Source: Rhizophagus irregularis (lineage: Eukaryota > Glomeromycota > Glomeromycetes > Glomerales > Glomeraceae). Taken from it: 64,000 bases of DNA. Shown piece by piece: positions 45,698-57,525 of the stretch. The stretch spans positions 1,860,001 to 1,924,000 of the forward strand of contig NC_089440.1 in the NCBI RefSeq assembly GCF_026210795.1. Direction: 5' to 3'. The notes beneath the pieces are model-generated. The model was not told the origin of the DNA. It saw nothing but the letters and a program-made list of their open reading frames with translations, and did no database searches. Each line of letters begins with the position of its first letter. Within the stretch, counting starts at the first letter, position 1. The position numbers were made by a program, and so were the translations under genes.

Positions 45698-46207
45698 ATG
45701 AATTGTCAATCCCTTTTTCGACATTCTCAAATAATTCATAAAGAAAATAAAATTCGACAACTATATGATAATAAATTAGTCGAAAATCATATCTATGTGA
45801 ATCATAAACTTCATTATGATTTATTAAATTATATTGCTTACCTTAATTATTTTATTCAAATATTGAAAATTAAAGAGAAAAAAAACAATTCTTTTATTTT
45901 AAAATCAAGTAAAAATTTCATCTCTTTAACTGAAGAAGCAAAGAACATTTATTTTCATTTAAAAGATTTTAAGATGCCATTAAAAGAAATTCATAATTAT
46001 TATGGTATTTATATTAAAGCTGATAAAGAATTTGATATTGTTATTGAAGATTTAAAACAAATGTGGAGGACATATAATAATGATAAAAAAAGAAGTAATG
46101 AAAACAATAAATTTTGTGATGCTTGTTATCATTTAAATCTTGAATTATCAAAATTAAGAATAACAATACAAGTTGATATAAATAGAATAAATCTGTCGGG
46201 AAGATAA
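45698..46207 (+). CDS. Lineage-specific protein of unknown function
   Basis: A single-exon frame of 169 residues with ATG at 45698, preceded by TA/AT-rich promoter-like DNA. It begins MNCQSLFRHSQIIHKENKIR and continues as alternating helical segments rich in Lys, Asn, Ile and Tyr. It contains the motifs NYIAYLNYFIQILKIKEKK, LTEEAKNIYFHLKDFKMPLK and EFDIVIEDLKQMWRTYN, and a Cys pair in FCDACYHLNLELSKL. Helix-rich with no membrane segment or signal peptide. Codon use matches neighbouring genes. It is convergent with the 347-residue gene downstream and of similar composition, which suggests but does not prove common origin. I do not recognise a family. Confidence 0.6.
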   Translation: MNCQSLFRHSQIIHKENKIRQLYDNKLVENHIYVNHKLHYDLLNYIAYLNYFIQILKIKEKKNNSFILKSSKNFISLTEEAKNIYFHLKDFKMPLKEIHNYYGIYIKADKEFDIVIEDLKQMWRTYNNDKKRSNENNKFCDACYHLNLELSKLRITIQVDINRINLSGR

Positions 46208-46385
46208 GATTTTTATTGTACAGTATTTTTATATTTATTTATTTTGTATAGTTAGAAAAAAAAATAAAAAATTTATATTTATTTTATCTTTCTTTTTTTT
46301 CTTGAAATAGCATAAATAAGAAAAATTTGAAATTTGTTTATTTTTAAAAACTATTAAAGTTACGTGCTATTACCAATGATCTCCA

Positions 46386-46635
46386 CTTTCCAATGATCTT
46401 TTCTATTATTGAAATATTTATTGATTTCCAATGATCTCCAATTCTTTGTTCACTTTTATCTATTATTGAAATATTTATTGCTTTCCAATGATCTCCAATT
46501 CTTTGTTCACTTTTATCTATTGTTGAAATATTTATTGCTTTCCAATGATCTCCAACTCTTTGTTCACTCTTATCTATTGTTGAAATACTTTATTGCTTTC
46601 CAATAATATCCAATTCTTTGTTCACTTTTATCCAT
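46386..46635. repeat. 57-bp tandem repeat array at the 3' end of the 46.6-47.6 kb gene
   Basis: The unit begins TTTCCAATGATCTCCAATTC, continues with TTTGTTCACTTTTATCTATT and ends in an AAATATTTATTG stretch. One truncated copy (from 46388), three full copies and a last copy that is the 3' end of the minus-strand gene are visible. The last copy includes the gene's stop codon. On the minus strand the array continues open beyond the stop as IDKSEQRIGDHWKAINIS units. Confidence 0.8.
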
Positions 46636-47633
46636 ATTTTCCAAAAAATCACGCGATTCTTGCTGTTATCTATAGTTCTCACATTAAAATTCATCCGAAC
46701 TACATCTAATAATTCTTTAGCATACTTAATTGCCCTCCTATCGTTAGCAAGTGAGCACTTATTTTCTTCATAATAATTTTTATAAAAATGAATCCTTTCC
46801 AAAATCTTTTCAAGTTTTTCAACGAGTTTAGGCGTTTTTTCCATTACATTGTTGGGATATCGAGTTTCGCTTCCTATATACAGCATGTAATTGTTGATTT
46901 TTCTCAATTCATCCAAGACAGATCGAATCATTTTTGACCCAATTTTATTCATATCAGATTCATGAGATTCACGAACATTATTGTAAATCTTTTCCAAATG
47001 TGTTAATATATCCGTTTTAGAGATTGGTTTGGTCCACTTTTGAACAAAATCTGGTGATCCTTCATTTTTACGTCTATAGAACCAAAGATTATATACCGTA
47101 ATATCTTGAGGTGGTAATTCTGCTTCAAAGAGTTCTTCAGAATTATCTTTTAAAAGCCATTCCGGAATATGTAATTTTTTATTTTTAATAGTTTCAAGAT
47201 CATAAAATTCAACAATCATTCCTTTAATTCCATTTATTCCATAATTATTTTCAAAATAATTTTCAATTATAATTTTGGAATTATTATAGGTATTCTCAAA
47301 TTTATTAATGTTGGATCTTTTAATCGTTCTTTTTTTAGATAAATCATTAAAAAATTTATTTGTTTCAAGAGTTAATTGATCGATTCGTTTATCTTTTGTT
47401 GTATTAGATAATTTTAATAAATCTTTATCTTTTTTAAAAGTTGTTACTCGAAAAGATTTATTTTTCTTGATCGTAGTGGGATTATTCAAATATTTATGTG
47501 TCACATCACGTAACGTTTCTCTTTCTTGGTGTTTAAAAGAATCTTCTTTATTTGTATCGTTATATCGTTCTTTATGAAGTAAACTATGATATTTACGATT
47601 CTCAAAATCACGAGGTAAAGTTCTTTGTGACAT
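46590..47633 (-). CDS. Lineage-specific basic protein of unknown function
   Basis: A single-exon frame of 347 residues starting MSQRTLPRDFENRKYHSLLH. The first 120 residues are Lys/Arg/Asn-rich and probably disordered. From about 130 it becomes a mixed alpha/beta or helical domain: IIENYFENNYGINGIKGMIV, then EFYDLETIKNKKLHIPEWLL, LPPQDITVYNLWFYRRKNEG, then helical stretches with LEKIYNNVRESHESDMNK and AIKYAKELLDVVRMNFNVR. The final residues (WIKVNKELDIIGKQ) derive from one copy of a 57-bp repeat array. It is convergent with the 169-residue gene. A TCACGTGA motif lies 116 bp upstream of the ATG. No known domain is recognised. Confidence 0.65.
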   Translation of the reverse strand: MSQRTLPRDFENRKYHSLLHKERYNDTNKEDSFKHQERETLRDVTHKYLNNPTTIKKNKSFRVTTFKKDKDLLKLSNTTKDKRIDQLTLETNKFFNDLSKKRTIKRSNINKFENTYNNSKIIIENYFENNYGINGIKGMIVEFYDLETIKNKKLHIPEWLLKDNSEELFEAELPPQDITVYNLWFYRRKNEGSPDFVQKWTKPISKTDILTHLEKIYNNVRESHESDMNKIGSKMIRSVLDELRKINNYMLYIGSETRYPNNVMEKTPKLVEKLEKILERIHFYKNYYEENKCSLANDRRAIKYAKELLDVVRMNFNVRTIDNSKNRVIFWKIWIKVNKELDIIGKQ

Positions 47634-47748
47634 TTTTTATTTTTTCGTTTAAAAAAATCGAACGTAAATAAGAATTAAGAAACTATCCAAGTAAAAAAAA
47701 AGTTTGTTTATATCATATTTATGTTTAAATGACGTAACAAAATTTAAG

Positions 47749-47756
47749 TCACGTGA
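47749..47756. promoter_or_regulatory. E-box-like palindrome TCACGTGA
   Basis: It lies 116 bp upstream of the 347-residue gene, with the same core and a similar distance as before the TMEM42-like gene and CSN2. Confidence 0.35.
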
Positions 47757-48361
47757 TCGTTAATACGCGTTTTTTTTATTTAGATAATGAGTTCAATCAC
47801 GGAGTTTTTTTTGGGTATTGTATGTTTTTAAAGTTTTTAAAGTTTAGAGTTTAGACCATTGAGTTGACTATACATAATGTATTCTATTCTAAAAAAAAGA
47901 AAATTTCGATGTTTAATATCAGCAATGGAAACCAACTTGCATAATGGACAATTTCTCAAGAAAGCATTAAAAAGCAATAATAGTGAATTTGCGACCTCCT
48001 AAAGTATGTACTTATGAAATTATTTTTAGCTTTTTTCATGAAATTGAGGCGAAAAAGGAATATTATGATTATTATACATGCAACCATAGATAAATTACAT
48101 CTAAAACACTTTCCAAGTGGAATGCTATAAACATTTTGCGATGAATAGGAAAGTATAAATTCGACCGACTGAATTTCTTTCAATACTATTTTCGCTATAT
48201 AAAATATAATATATATGGTTGCATAAGTGAACATTGATTTTATTCTGTTTATTTTGATTCAAATTTTTCATTCGTTAAAATATTTCGATATGGTACATTC
48301 ATAAGTTTGAGATTCACTTAAATTTATTCACTTAATATATTATCATTAAATCCACCTTTAT
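47757..48361. other. Intergenic, nothing recognised
   Basis: The DNA between the 347-residue gene's promoter and the CSN2 stop codon. A 92-codon chance ORF is present; no repeat or RNA structure is seen. Confidence 0.4.
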
Positions 48362-50722
48362 TATGTGACTCTATTAATACATGTCTTGTATAGATTAGAC
48401 ACATTATTTGACCATTTACCAACAGCATTATATCTTTGAGTATCGGATGACCTAATAAAGTGAATAATAAACAATTAGAAAAAATATTTTTATCGTATTT
48501 AAGTTTTTTTTAAAGTAAAAATTTTTACGTACTGTCTGTATAATTCTAATCGTTGATTCACTTGATCAATTCGTCCAACAATTTTGTTATCAAGAACAAG
48601 ACCAACTAACAAATCTTCAACATCTTGTGCTGGTATGTTGAGTTGCTAAAAACAATTGACGAAAAATTACGGATTAATATTAACGAGTATATTTAGAATA
48701 TAACGAGTTTAATGTACCTACCTTTGATACAAATGGAATCTCTATTCGTGTATAAGGTTTAATGAGTCGAAGCAGTACTTGTGTTCGAATATTTTTAAGA
48801 ACATCATCAATATATGTACGAATGAAAAGATCATCCATTATAGTCGCGCGATTATCTTTGAAAAATCAAATTTAAAATAATTTTACCAATTTTTAATTAT
48901 TTTTAAAACTTAAAATTCATTCAATATATAAATATCACTGTGACCAACCTCTTAGAATTTTTTCGAATTCGCGAATTTCTTTTCTCTGATATGCACTGAC
49001 AAGATTTGTCATAGCAACAATTTGTGGATCATTTTTGTATCTGGAAAATTGAGCACAGATTATCTTTAGTAAGTGCTACTAAGATGAAAAGTAACTTCCA
49101 TCACTTACGGTTTAGTTTCCTGGGAATCGAAAGGATTAATTTGCGATTCAGTTAACATGTTAGCTAAAACAAGGTATCTACAATTAAAATAAGGTCAGAT
49201 TAATAATATATTATAGAAGACAATTAATTCCCTAATCCTTTAACTTGCTTACTTTAGAACTTGTATACGTTGAGGACTTCCTGCTTCATCATAATTTCTA
49301 AAAGATTCAAAGAAATCCGTTTGGGCTTTATCCCATTCCTCTGAAATGATAATTAAAAATTTAATAAATTATATTAAAGATTTGATTATTCACAAAAATT
49401 ATTTACTCACTTTCACCCATGTGCATTTTTCCCCCACATTCGCGAATAACTCCCATTATACGTGGATGTGGAATAGCAGATTTGACATGAAGACATTGTT
49501 GATATAATGCCTAACAAAAATAAGATTCTTTAATAATGACAATTGTATAAGTATCTTAACTTAATATAAAATTAAGTATAACAAAACCTTCAATTTTTTA
49601 TTATTCTTGGTTTCTGTGTACATTTGAATTTCGAGAGCGAAAATTTCCAATAAGTGTGTACCCTTGCGTTGATCATCAGTTCCATCATCCTTTTGACAAG
49701 AAGTATGAAGCTGACGCAGAATCTAATTATAATATAATTAAAATCAGTTAAGAAATATTTAATTAAGCAAATAAGTAATAAGTATACCTTATTTAGACGA
49801 GTATATTCTTTTCGATCAAGCCAAAGTTTTGCTAATTTCAAATTGGTTTTAACCCATAATCTCTGTAAAAAGGAAAAGTATGTTAAAAAGACAATCAATA
49901 ATTGGAATAAAACTTAACATCACTCCCTGACCTCATTTTTAGCCTCTTCTAATGCATTTAAAGTTGTTGAATAAAATTCCTCCATGAAGGCCATATCTTG
50001 AGAAGATGAGATAAAATCCAATATATTATTTATACTTTTTTCACTATAATTTCGTGTCACAGCAGACTTTGTATAAGAAAGAAGCTGTTTATAATATTTA
50101 AGTGTCTAAACACAAATTATATAAATTAATAACCGAACTATTATAATCAAATGAATCAAATTCACATAATATATATCTACCGCTTCATAATTTCCCGCTT
50201 TAAAAGATAATTTTGCCATTTGTTTTAAAGCCTTAAAACCCCTTTGTATATTAAATAAGTTGTATATTAAATAATATTTTAACATTTTAAAAAAAAATTA
50301 AAAATTCAAACATAAAATTTGATGATGATTTTAGATCCAAATACTCACCAATCACCTTTCTCTTGTTCAGTATCCACCACACTCTGAAATTCTTTAATGG
50401 CAACATTAGGATCATCCTCCTTCCGTGCTAATGAATGAAATTGAAAACGAATAAAAATTATTTTAACATTTAACAAAATTTAAACAAAATGTAAAGTACA
50501 CTTTCTAATAAAGAAACTATTTTAACGATTTTTAACGTTATATAACAAACTTTTACATTTAAAATGAGAATATTTAAACTAATATAAACACCTTTAATAA
50601 ATACCTTTTGCGTTATAATATTTATTCTCTAAATCGACGTCAGGTTCTTCTTGTTCGTCGTCTTCATAATCGAAATTATAGTCCTCATCGTCGTCTTCAA
50701 GCATAAAATCATCGTCAGACAT
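48362..50722 (-). CDS. CSN2: COP9 signalosome subunit 2
   Basis: About eleven exons on the minus strand. The start [20 protein letters not shown] with [12 protein letters not shown] is the acidic N-terminus that defines CSN2 (COPS2/TRIP15). Further blocks in order: [115 protein letters not shown], the PCI-domain part [40 protein letters not shown] with [12 protein letters not shown], and the end [16 protein letters not shown]. The length is close to the roughly 440 residues usual for the family. CSN2 contacts cullin in the complex that removes Nedd8. First exon: 50605-50722. All splice junctions checked keep frame, with a few weak GT donors (GTTTTG, GTTGGT). Confidence 0.93.
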
Positions 50723-50845
50723 ATTTATATATAATGAATAACAGACTGAAGTAATTAAACGGAAGTATAAACCGAATGCTAATTCGTAAAGAATTTGTGA
50801 ATATTGAGAGGATTCTTTTTTTTTTTGAATCATCACATATACAAG

Positions 50846-50853
50846 TCACGTGT
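50846..50853. promoter_or_regulatory. E-box-like site TCACGTGT
   Basis: A CACGTG core 124 bp upstream of the CSN2 start codon, comparable in distance to the E-box-like sites of the other genes in this window. Confidence 0.35.
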
Positions 50854-53800
50854 AAACTCACCAATTACATTAAGGCAAATTTAATCTATGTGATTGGACG
50901 ATTAAAACTATTTATAATTATATAATTATATATAACAAACAACATGAAATTGAAATTGTTTTGTTGTCAAAATATTAATAAAATATATTTTATATAATAC
51001 ATAACAACAATATATAATATATACAACATATTTTTGATTTTAAATATTTTTAATCTTTTTTTTTTTTTTTTGAATTGATAAAAAAAAATTTAAGATTCGT
51101 AATCTGTTTCCTTGATAATCACGTGGAAGAATGTATTTATAGAAAAGTCAGACCAAATAATACAAAAAAGGGAATTGAACAAGTGGAAAATTTCGGATAA
51201 TAAACATTAAAATTAGTAATAATAAAACAAGATATGAAATGATTATAAACAAATTCGGTGATTTGTAGTCTGAAAATAAGTTTTTTTTAATTAACAAATA
51301 TTTTATTATATAATTATAAAAGGAAACCTTTTGAATGGGATAAACAAGGAGAAATCAGGAGAATATCTTGCGGTTCAAATAAGCTGGTATTTTAACCTGT
51401 AATAAAAAATTTGGTGGAATAATCTTAAATGATCTTCATTTGGAATATTAAACGCGTGAAATGGCGTTTTTCTTGGAACGTTAACAAGTTGATTACTATT
51501 AAGTAAGTTAGTACATTTTATTTAACTTGTGTTCCAAAAATATAATTAATATGAGTTAGGAATATCTTTGACCACATAAATAAAGATTTCTCGAAACATC
51601 ATTCAATATCGTGTCAAATCCTGTTACAAAAAAAAAATATTCACAGGACAAAATAATTATTATTATTAAAGATCATCTATCTATTTTAAAAATAACAAAG
51701 AATTTTTTTTTTTTTTATAATAATAATAAAATACTCCACAAGAGAGTACAAAATATAAATAATGCAACTTATTTTTTTTTTTATATCTCGCGTGGAAATT
51801 TTCCGTAATAGCACGTTTTTTCCACGAGTTAACTTAAATTCAAATAAATTTATGGTATTAAAAAGTTCACCGGCTTTATAATTCACGTGATTTTAAATAA
51901 TCAAAACATAATTTATTTTGTTGCCTCTCTTTGGGGTTTATCACAAATTTCATAATTTGACAAAAACATTTCAAAGTTTTAATTTAATTTAATATCTCAC
52001 GCCATGCGTAAAAATTATTCAATTTATTACGCACGAGTTTTGGTTAGTTGATCTTTGTAAATAATTGGTCGTCATTATCAAAATAAGGAACTTTTAATTT
52101 ATATTTTATGAAATGATCAAAAATTAAAGTTCTATAATGAACTTCTGAAGTACAAAAAATTTACACATGGAAAAGAAAACAATGGATTATTTATTATTTA
52201 TCATATCTCATTTATTTTAATTGGCTCAAAATTATAAAATTTCTTTAATTTTTACGGCATCCTAACAATTACCATAATTAGTAACATTAAAGTTATCTTG
52301 TATATGACAACATTTTATAATCATACAAATCTCTGAATACTAAATATAATTTTAAAGTTTATAACAAAAAGTATATCAATAGTATGTTAATTATATATAA
52401 ATAGTCTAGTAATAGTCTAAATGGTTTTTTTTTTTTTTTTTTCTTAAATGAATTTATGAGAATAATTATACTGTATATATAATATATATATAATATATAA
52501 TATACATATTATCTATAATTTATATATGTATATATCATATATGTATATAATATATATATATATATATGATATACATGTTGACTACAGATTCTCACATAAA
52601 TTCACAAGAAATGAAATGAAATTCATCCAAAAAAAGAAAATCTGCAGGCGATAAAAATACAGTCTTGCAAACATTTCATATTTTCTTGCAAAGAGTCTAA
52701 AACTATTCTAGTTTCAATGAAAGAACGGTATTAACCTGTATACGTAATGTAAGTTGTAATATTCTGTACGAATTAACGCTATTTGCAGATGTTAATAACC
52801 TTAAACGGTAATTACCAACAAAAAACCGTAGTTAAAATAAAAAATTTTCCCAACACTAAGTTTCCCATATAATAATATTATATTAGTTAATATAAAAGAG
52901 GGAGGGTCCGAGAAAGAAATTAAAAAAATGGGGTGTATCAAAGAAGAAAATCTTTGAAAGTGTTGGATGGATCGTTACCAAATGAAGTGTAAGAGATTCC
53001 CATTTAAGGCTTTGAACCCAGAGGTTCGTGCATGGATAAAATAAAAGCGTGAAAATATGACTGAAAAAGTGAAGGTTAAAATAAACAATGCTTATCACAT
53101 TTTGTTTACAAGATATTTGCGCAACAAATGATCGCAAACAAAGCCCAAAAGAAAATCTAGGGAAATTCAGGTAATACTCCACGCTATTGATATACTTTTA
53201 TGTTTACAATAATTTGAAAGGAAACAGATGAACTAATAAACAAATTTAATAATTGCACCAATTATCATTGATTCAACTCATTCTTCCTTCCCACTTCAAC
53301 TCTATCATCTCCCGAATTATTGATCAAATATGGTATTCGAACTTCCGACCTCATCTTTTGATCCAACTTCTCAATTCCATTATAAACCCTTGCCATGATG
53401 CTGCTTTGACTTTTTTTTTTTTCTTTTCCCTGTGCCTTGTTTTTCCCCTTTTTTTCTTACCTTTTTTTTTATTTGTCGTTCCTCCTTTTTTTTTTTTTTA
53501 ATAATAAAAACAAGTAGCATCCTTTCTTGATCTTTTTTTTTTCTCCCGTCCTTTTAGAGAGTCCGTTCAAAGCTCTTCACACATTCCTTTTTATAGTTGT
53601 GTGTCGGGTCAGATCTTTATTATTTTTTTTTTTATTATATTATTATTATTAATTTTTTTTTTTATTATTATTATTTTTTTTCTGTAAATTTCTGTACATT
53701 AGAAGTATCTTTATTCAAAATATTTCCATTTTTTTTTATTATTTACGCGAAGAATACATTACGCGTAAAAAATATTAAAAATATTTTCAGATCCTTTAAA

Positions 53801-54071
53801 TATTTTTTTTATTTTTTTTATTGTAGACACTCTTTCATTATTTTTTTTTATTATACCCCGCATTCTTTCCAAAACCACAATATCCCCAATCAACAATTCG
53901 TCATAGTATTATCCGTGCATATAATAATTAATTAAGGCTCTTGATGTAAGTATTCATATCGGGTAATTTAATTAATATGTGGAATAAGTGGGCATTTACT
54001 GTCCCCTAAATTGTGTTTGATTAAGTCTGCGTATCACCCCTTCAACTTCAACTTCCCCTAAAAGAAATAAA

Positions 54072-54102
<31 letters not shown>

Positions 54103-54696
54103 ACGTGCAGCTTCTGCAAAAGAAAAATCCATTTGATTTCTCTTCTGGGACATAACTCTTGTGTCCGGCCTTTTTCAGCTTTCATCGCCGTCATATTTTC
54201 CCACACTACATTTTGTATAAAAGAAGCTAAAAAACGCGACTTTTATACCGATTTCTTTACGCTCCCTTATTTTTCGCGCGTCTTCGTCTCCCTCTTTTTT
54301 TACGTGCCACCAAATAGCAGCCACCTTCATCTTAGTACTTTTATATTATTGAAAAAATTATTATTTTTTTTTTGTAAAGTTCGGAAACGAAAAAAAAACA
54401 CTTGCAAATTTAAACATTTGCTCGGCGTTCCAACTTTTTTTTTTCAAACTAACGATTTTTGATATAAATTTAATTTGTAAAAACCACCTGATATATAATT
54501 TATATATCTGATAACATTTTATCTTTTATCAATTCAAAACAAAAAAAAAAAATCATTTTTTCAACGCATACAGTTCTTTCCCTTTTTAATTTTTTTTTTA
54601 ACATAGATCCGAATTTTTTTCCTTTTTACACTATATTCTTCTTCTCGATAGAAACTTTTTTTTTTTACTTACAACCTATACTTTTATTCATAAACA
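50854..54696. other. Intergenic region before the PKA gene
   Basis: AT-rich DNA with a TA/TATATA-rich microsatellite (about 52470-52575). From 53400 on it has strongly pyrimidine-rich tracts and a poly-A run (54078-54100). Chance Phe-rich ORFs come from the T runs. The last 600 bp are presumably promoter and 5' UTR of the downstream gene. Confidence 0.45.
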
Positions 54697-57004
54697 ATGC
54701 AAGACCCTCGAGTGCTAACGTATATGGAACGTCACGAATTAAATACTTTGTTTCCAGAGCTTGAAGGTGCGCTGCTTCGTTACCAACCTTCAGATCCTTA
54801 CGAATTCGTTGTCGGTTGTGTCCGATCTGTTCAACAAAAGAAGAGGGAGTCGAAAGAGTCGCTACTGTACTCGGTAAAGTATCTATTCTATTTTTTTTTG
54901 TTGTTTACGTAAAAAAAACTTACCTTTTTCGTTTATGCCAAAGCGGAGTTACCGTTTTATGCACTGTTCCCTTTTCGTATTTATTCCTCCGACTTGGAAA
55001 CAATTTCACCGTTTTGTCATATGCGACAAAGCCACAATAGCACTGACCCAACTACTGAATATGTTAACTAACCTGTACTTCTCTCCTTTTTCTCTTTATA
55101 TTTACGCGCACGCGCATCTTTACTCGCGTTCAATAAAATTACTACGCCCAATTACTTCGCCACTGAAATTTTATAACTTTTCTTACTTTGAATCAAAAAA
55201 AAAAAAAAAAAAATCAATTATCAATTCTTCGAACATTCCTTATCATCGATGAAATGCTTTCGGTATCTTTTATCAAAATAGCAACTTTTTGAGGAGTACG
55301 CTACACAAAACTTGGAACTAAACAGTGTTGCTGGCATTCGAAACGTACCATCAACCACCTCAGGTCAAATTTGTAAGTTTTATTTCAATCTTCCATCTTT
55401 TGATGAATTCAATTTTGTATTTAAACTAATTGATGTTATTTACAGCGGAACCAAGTAATATTAGTAGTAGAAAACGTCACCGTTCTGAAGAAGATACATT
55501 GTAATTTTTTATTTAAAAATTTCTTATTGTGTAAACATTTATGTAAGTCGAATCTTTGTTCATTTGTCAAAAAAAAAAAAAACTTTTTTTTTTTTATTTA
55601 AGAATGGAGATCAGAACTCCGCCCTACTTTTCTACACATCCTTCGGGGCCAAACTTTGATCAGTATGTATCTCATCAACAAACTGACGAAAACCCGGTTC
55701 ATCAACGGCGCACCACCTTACCTCCATCTCCGCCGAGTAATCATCCCTTGCATATCATGCGTAACAATCAAACCCGTGTCATAACCCCTAGAAAAGGACG
55801 CCGAATGTCCGTAAGCGCCGAATCGATGAGACCATCAGAAAATGTCGATGAACGTACAATTATATATAAATCCGACGAAGCTAAAAAGCGGATTGATGAA
55901 GCTACTACCCTCAACTTGTTGTTCAAAAATCTCGATCGCGAAACAAAACAGCACGTTGTAAGTGTTCTACACGTTACTTTGTCCTACATCACATGATATA
56001 TTAATTTTTATGTCATGTGACTTGGAATCAGGTTGATGCAATGTTCGAAAAATCCGTAGTGGCGAATGAAATTGTGATTAAACAAGGAGACGAAGGCGAT
56101 TATTTTTACGTTATCGAACATGGTTTATTCGAAATCTTTGTCAATGGCCAATTAGTTCTAGAAATCGGTGATGGTGGAAGTTTTGGAGAACTCGCGTTAA
56201 TGTACAACGTAAGTGATACTATATAATGTCATACCTTCTTTCATAAATAAAGTTGTATATCTTATACTTACCTCTGTTATGACAGACACCACGTGCTGCA
56301 ACCGTAAGAGCAAAGACGAATGGAACATTATGGGCCGTTGGCAGAGAAACATTTTTACGTACCATTACCAATTCTGTATATCGAAAACGCAAAGCTTATG
56401 AAGACTTTTTAAGATCCGTTTCATTCCTTTCGACTTTAGACAGGTCCGAAATCACGAAATTAGCCGATGCCTTGGAACCTAACAACTATGATGATGGTGA
56501 TACTATCATAAGTCAGGGTGAACCTGGTGAACACTTTTATATTATCGAACAAGGCACAGTTAGCATCAGTAAGATTAGTGATACAGGTATTGAACAACAA
56601 TTGCCAAGCCTTAATGTTGGCTCTTATTTTGGAGGTAATTAATTTAAATCAATATAAAAAAAAAAGATATATTATAAAAATATACTAATCGAATTTCGTA
56701 TATGTGAATAGAGCTCGCACTCATAAATGATCAACCACGCAAAGCAACTGTTGTTGCAAGAGGTTCTGTACGTGTAGCAGCTCTCAGAAGAGATGCTTTC
56801 GTTCGTCTATTAGGACCTGTTATGGATATTTTCCGAAGAAATGCTGCAGAATATAATTTGCAACAAGGTCGACCACAGGAATCTAGTGATAATCACGTGT
56901 CATCACAAATTAATGGTGATGAAAGCATGGCTGTTGATATTGAGGACGAATATCCGCGTAGGAGAAGCGGGTACAGTGGAGCCGGTGGTGTAGATGTATT
57001 GTAA
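54697..57004 (+). CDS. cAMP-dependent protein kinase regulatory subunit
   Basis: Seven exons: 54697-54873, 55282-55372, 55446-55500, 55603-55957, 56032-56208, 56286-56634 and 56712-57004, giving 498 residues. The N-terminus ([20 protein letters not shown], then a helix ending in [10 protein letters not shown]) is the dimerisation/docking region. The inhibitor sequence is [13 protein letters not shown]; Ser at the P-site makes it a substrate-type (RII-like) R subunit that PKA can phosphorylate. Two cyclic-nucleotide domains follow, with phosphate-binding cassettes [18 protein letters not shown] and [18 protein letters not shown], each keeping Glu and Arg for cAMP. The subunit holds PKA catalytic subunits inactive until cAMP binds. 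The linker carries a Pro/Ser-rich stretch, and the tail ([15 protein letters not shown]) extends beyond the usual end. Short exons 2 and 3 are confirmed by phase. Confidence 0.95.
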
Positions 57005-57430
57005 TAAACCTTACAAAATCTAACAACCATATTGGGATATCTGGTTTTGGAAATGATTGCGGGATTATAATTTTATGATTATCTTATTTTAAGATCAAAA
57101 AAAAAAAAAAAAATCATAAGTAACACTCATAACATATGCGGGGTATTATATCACTCAATTTCTCTTCTTTATGCTTATATAATTAAGGACTTTTCCCCTT
57201 TCAATTTCCTTTTATAATATTTTCACTATCCCCTTGGTTTATCACTTTTTTTTTAATTACCCACTAAACATTTAAAATTTTTTGCTTTCATCACTTTTTC
57301 GTCACGTCATTTAATATCGTTTTAAAAAAAAATTTTTTTTATTTTTATTATTCATATGCCATAAATTTACAAATAACGGCCGGAGCACTTTTTTTTTTTA
57401 ATTAAAAATTAATTAAATATTTCTTATGCA

Positions 57431-57525
57431 CCCGACAAAAACAACGCTAACTTATATGGAATCTAAGGTTGTCCCCAATGGGGACTTTATTATTTTATTT
57501 TTATTTTTGCGTTGTTTTTGTCGGG
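57431..57525. mobile_element. 95-bp hairpin MITE downstream of the PKA gene
   Basis: 17-bp perfect terminal inverted repeats: CCCGACAAAAACAACGC at 57431-57447 and its reverse complement at 57509-57525. The core contains a small hairpin GTCCCC-AAT-GGGGAC (57471-57485). It starts 427 bp after the PKA regulatory subunit stop codon and could lie in its 3' UTR. Confidence 0.65.

Noticed and set aside
53253-54462. Phe-rich ORFs upstream of the PKA gene
   Set aside because: They come from T-rich tracts in promoter-like DNA; composition is not that of a protein.
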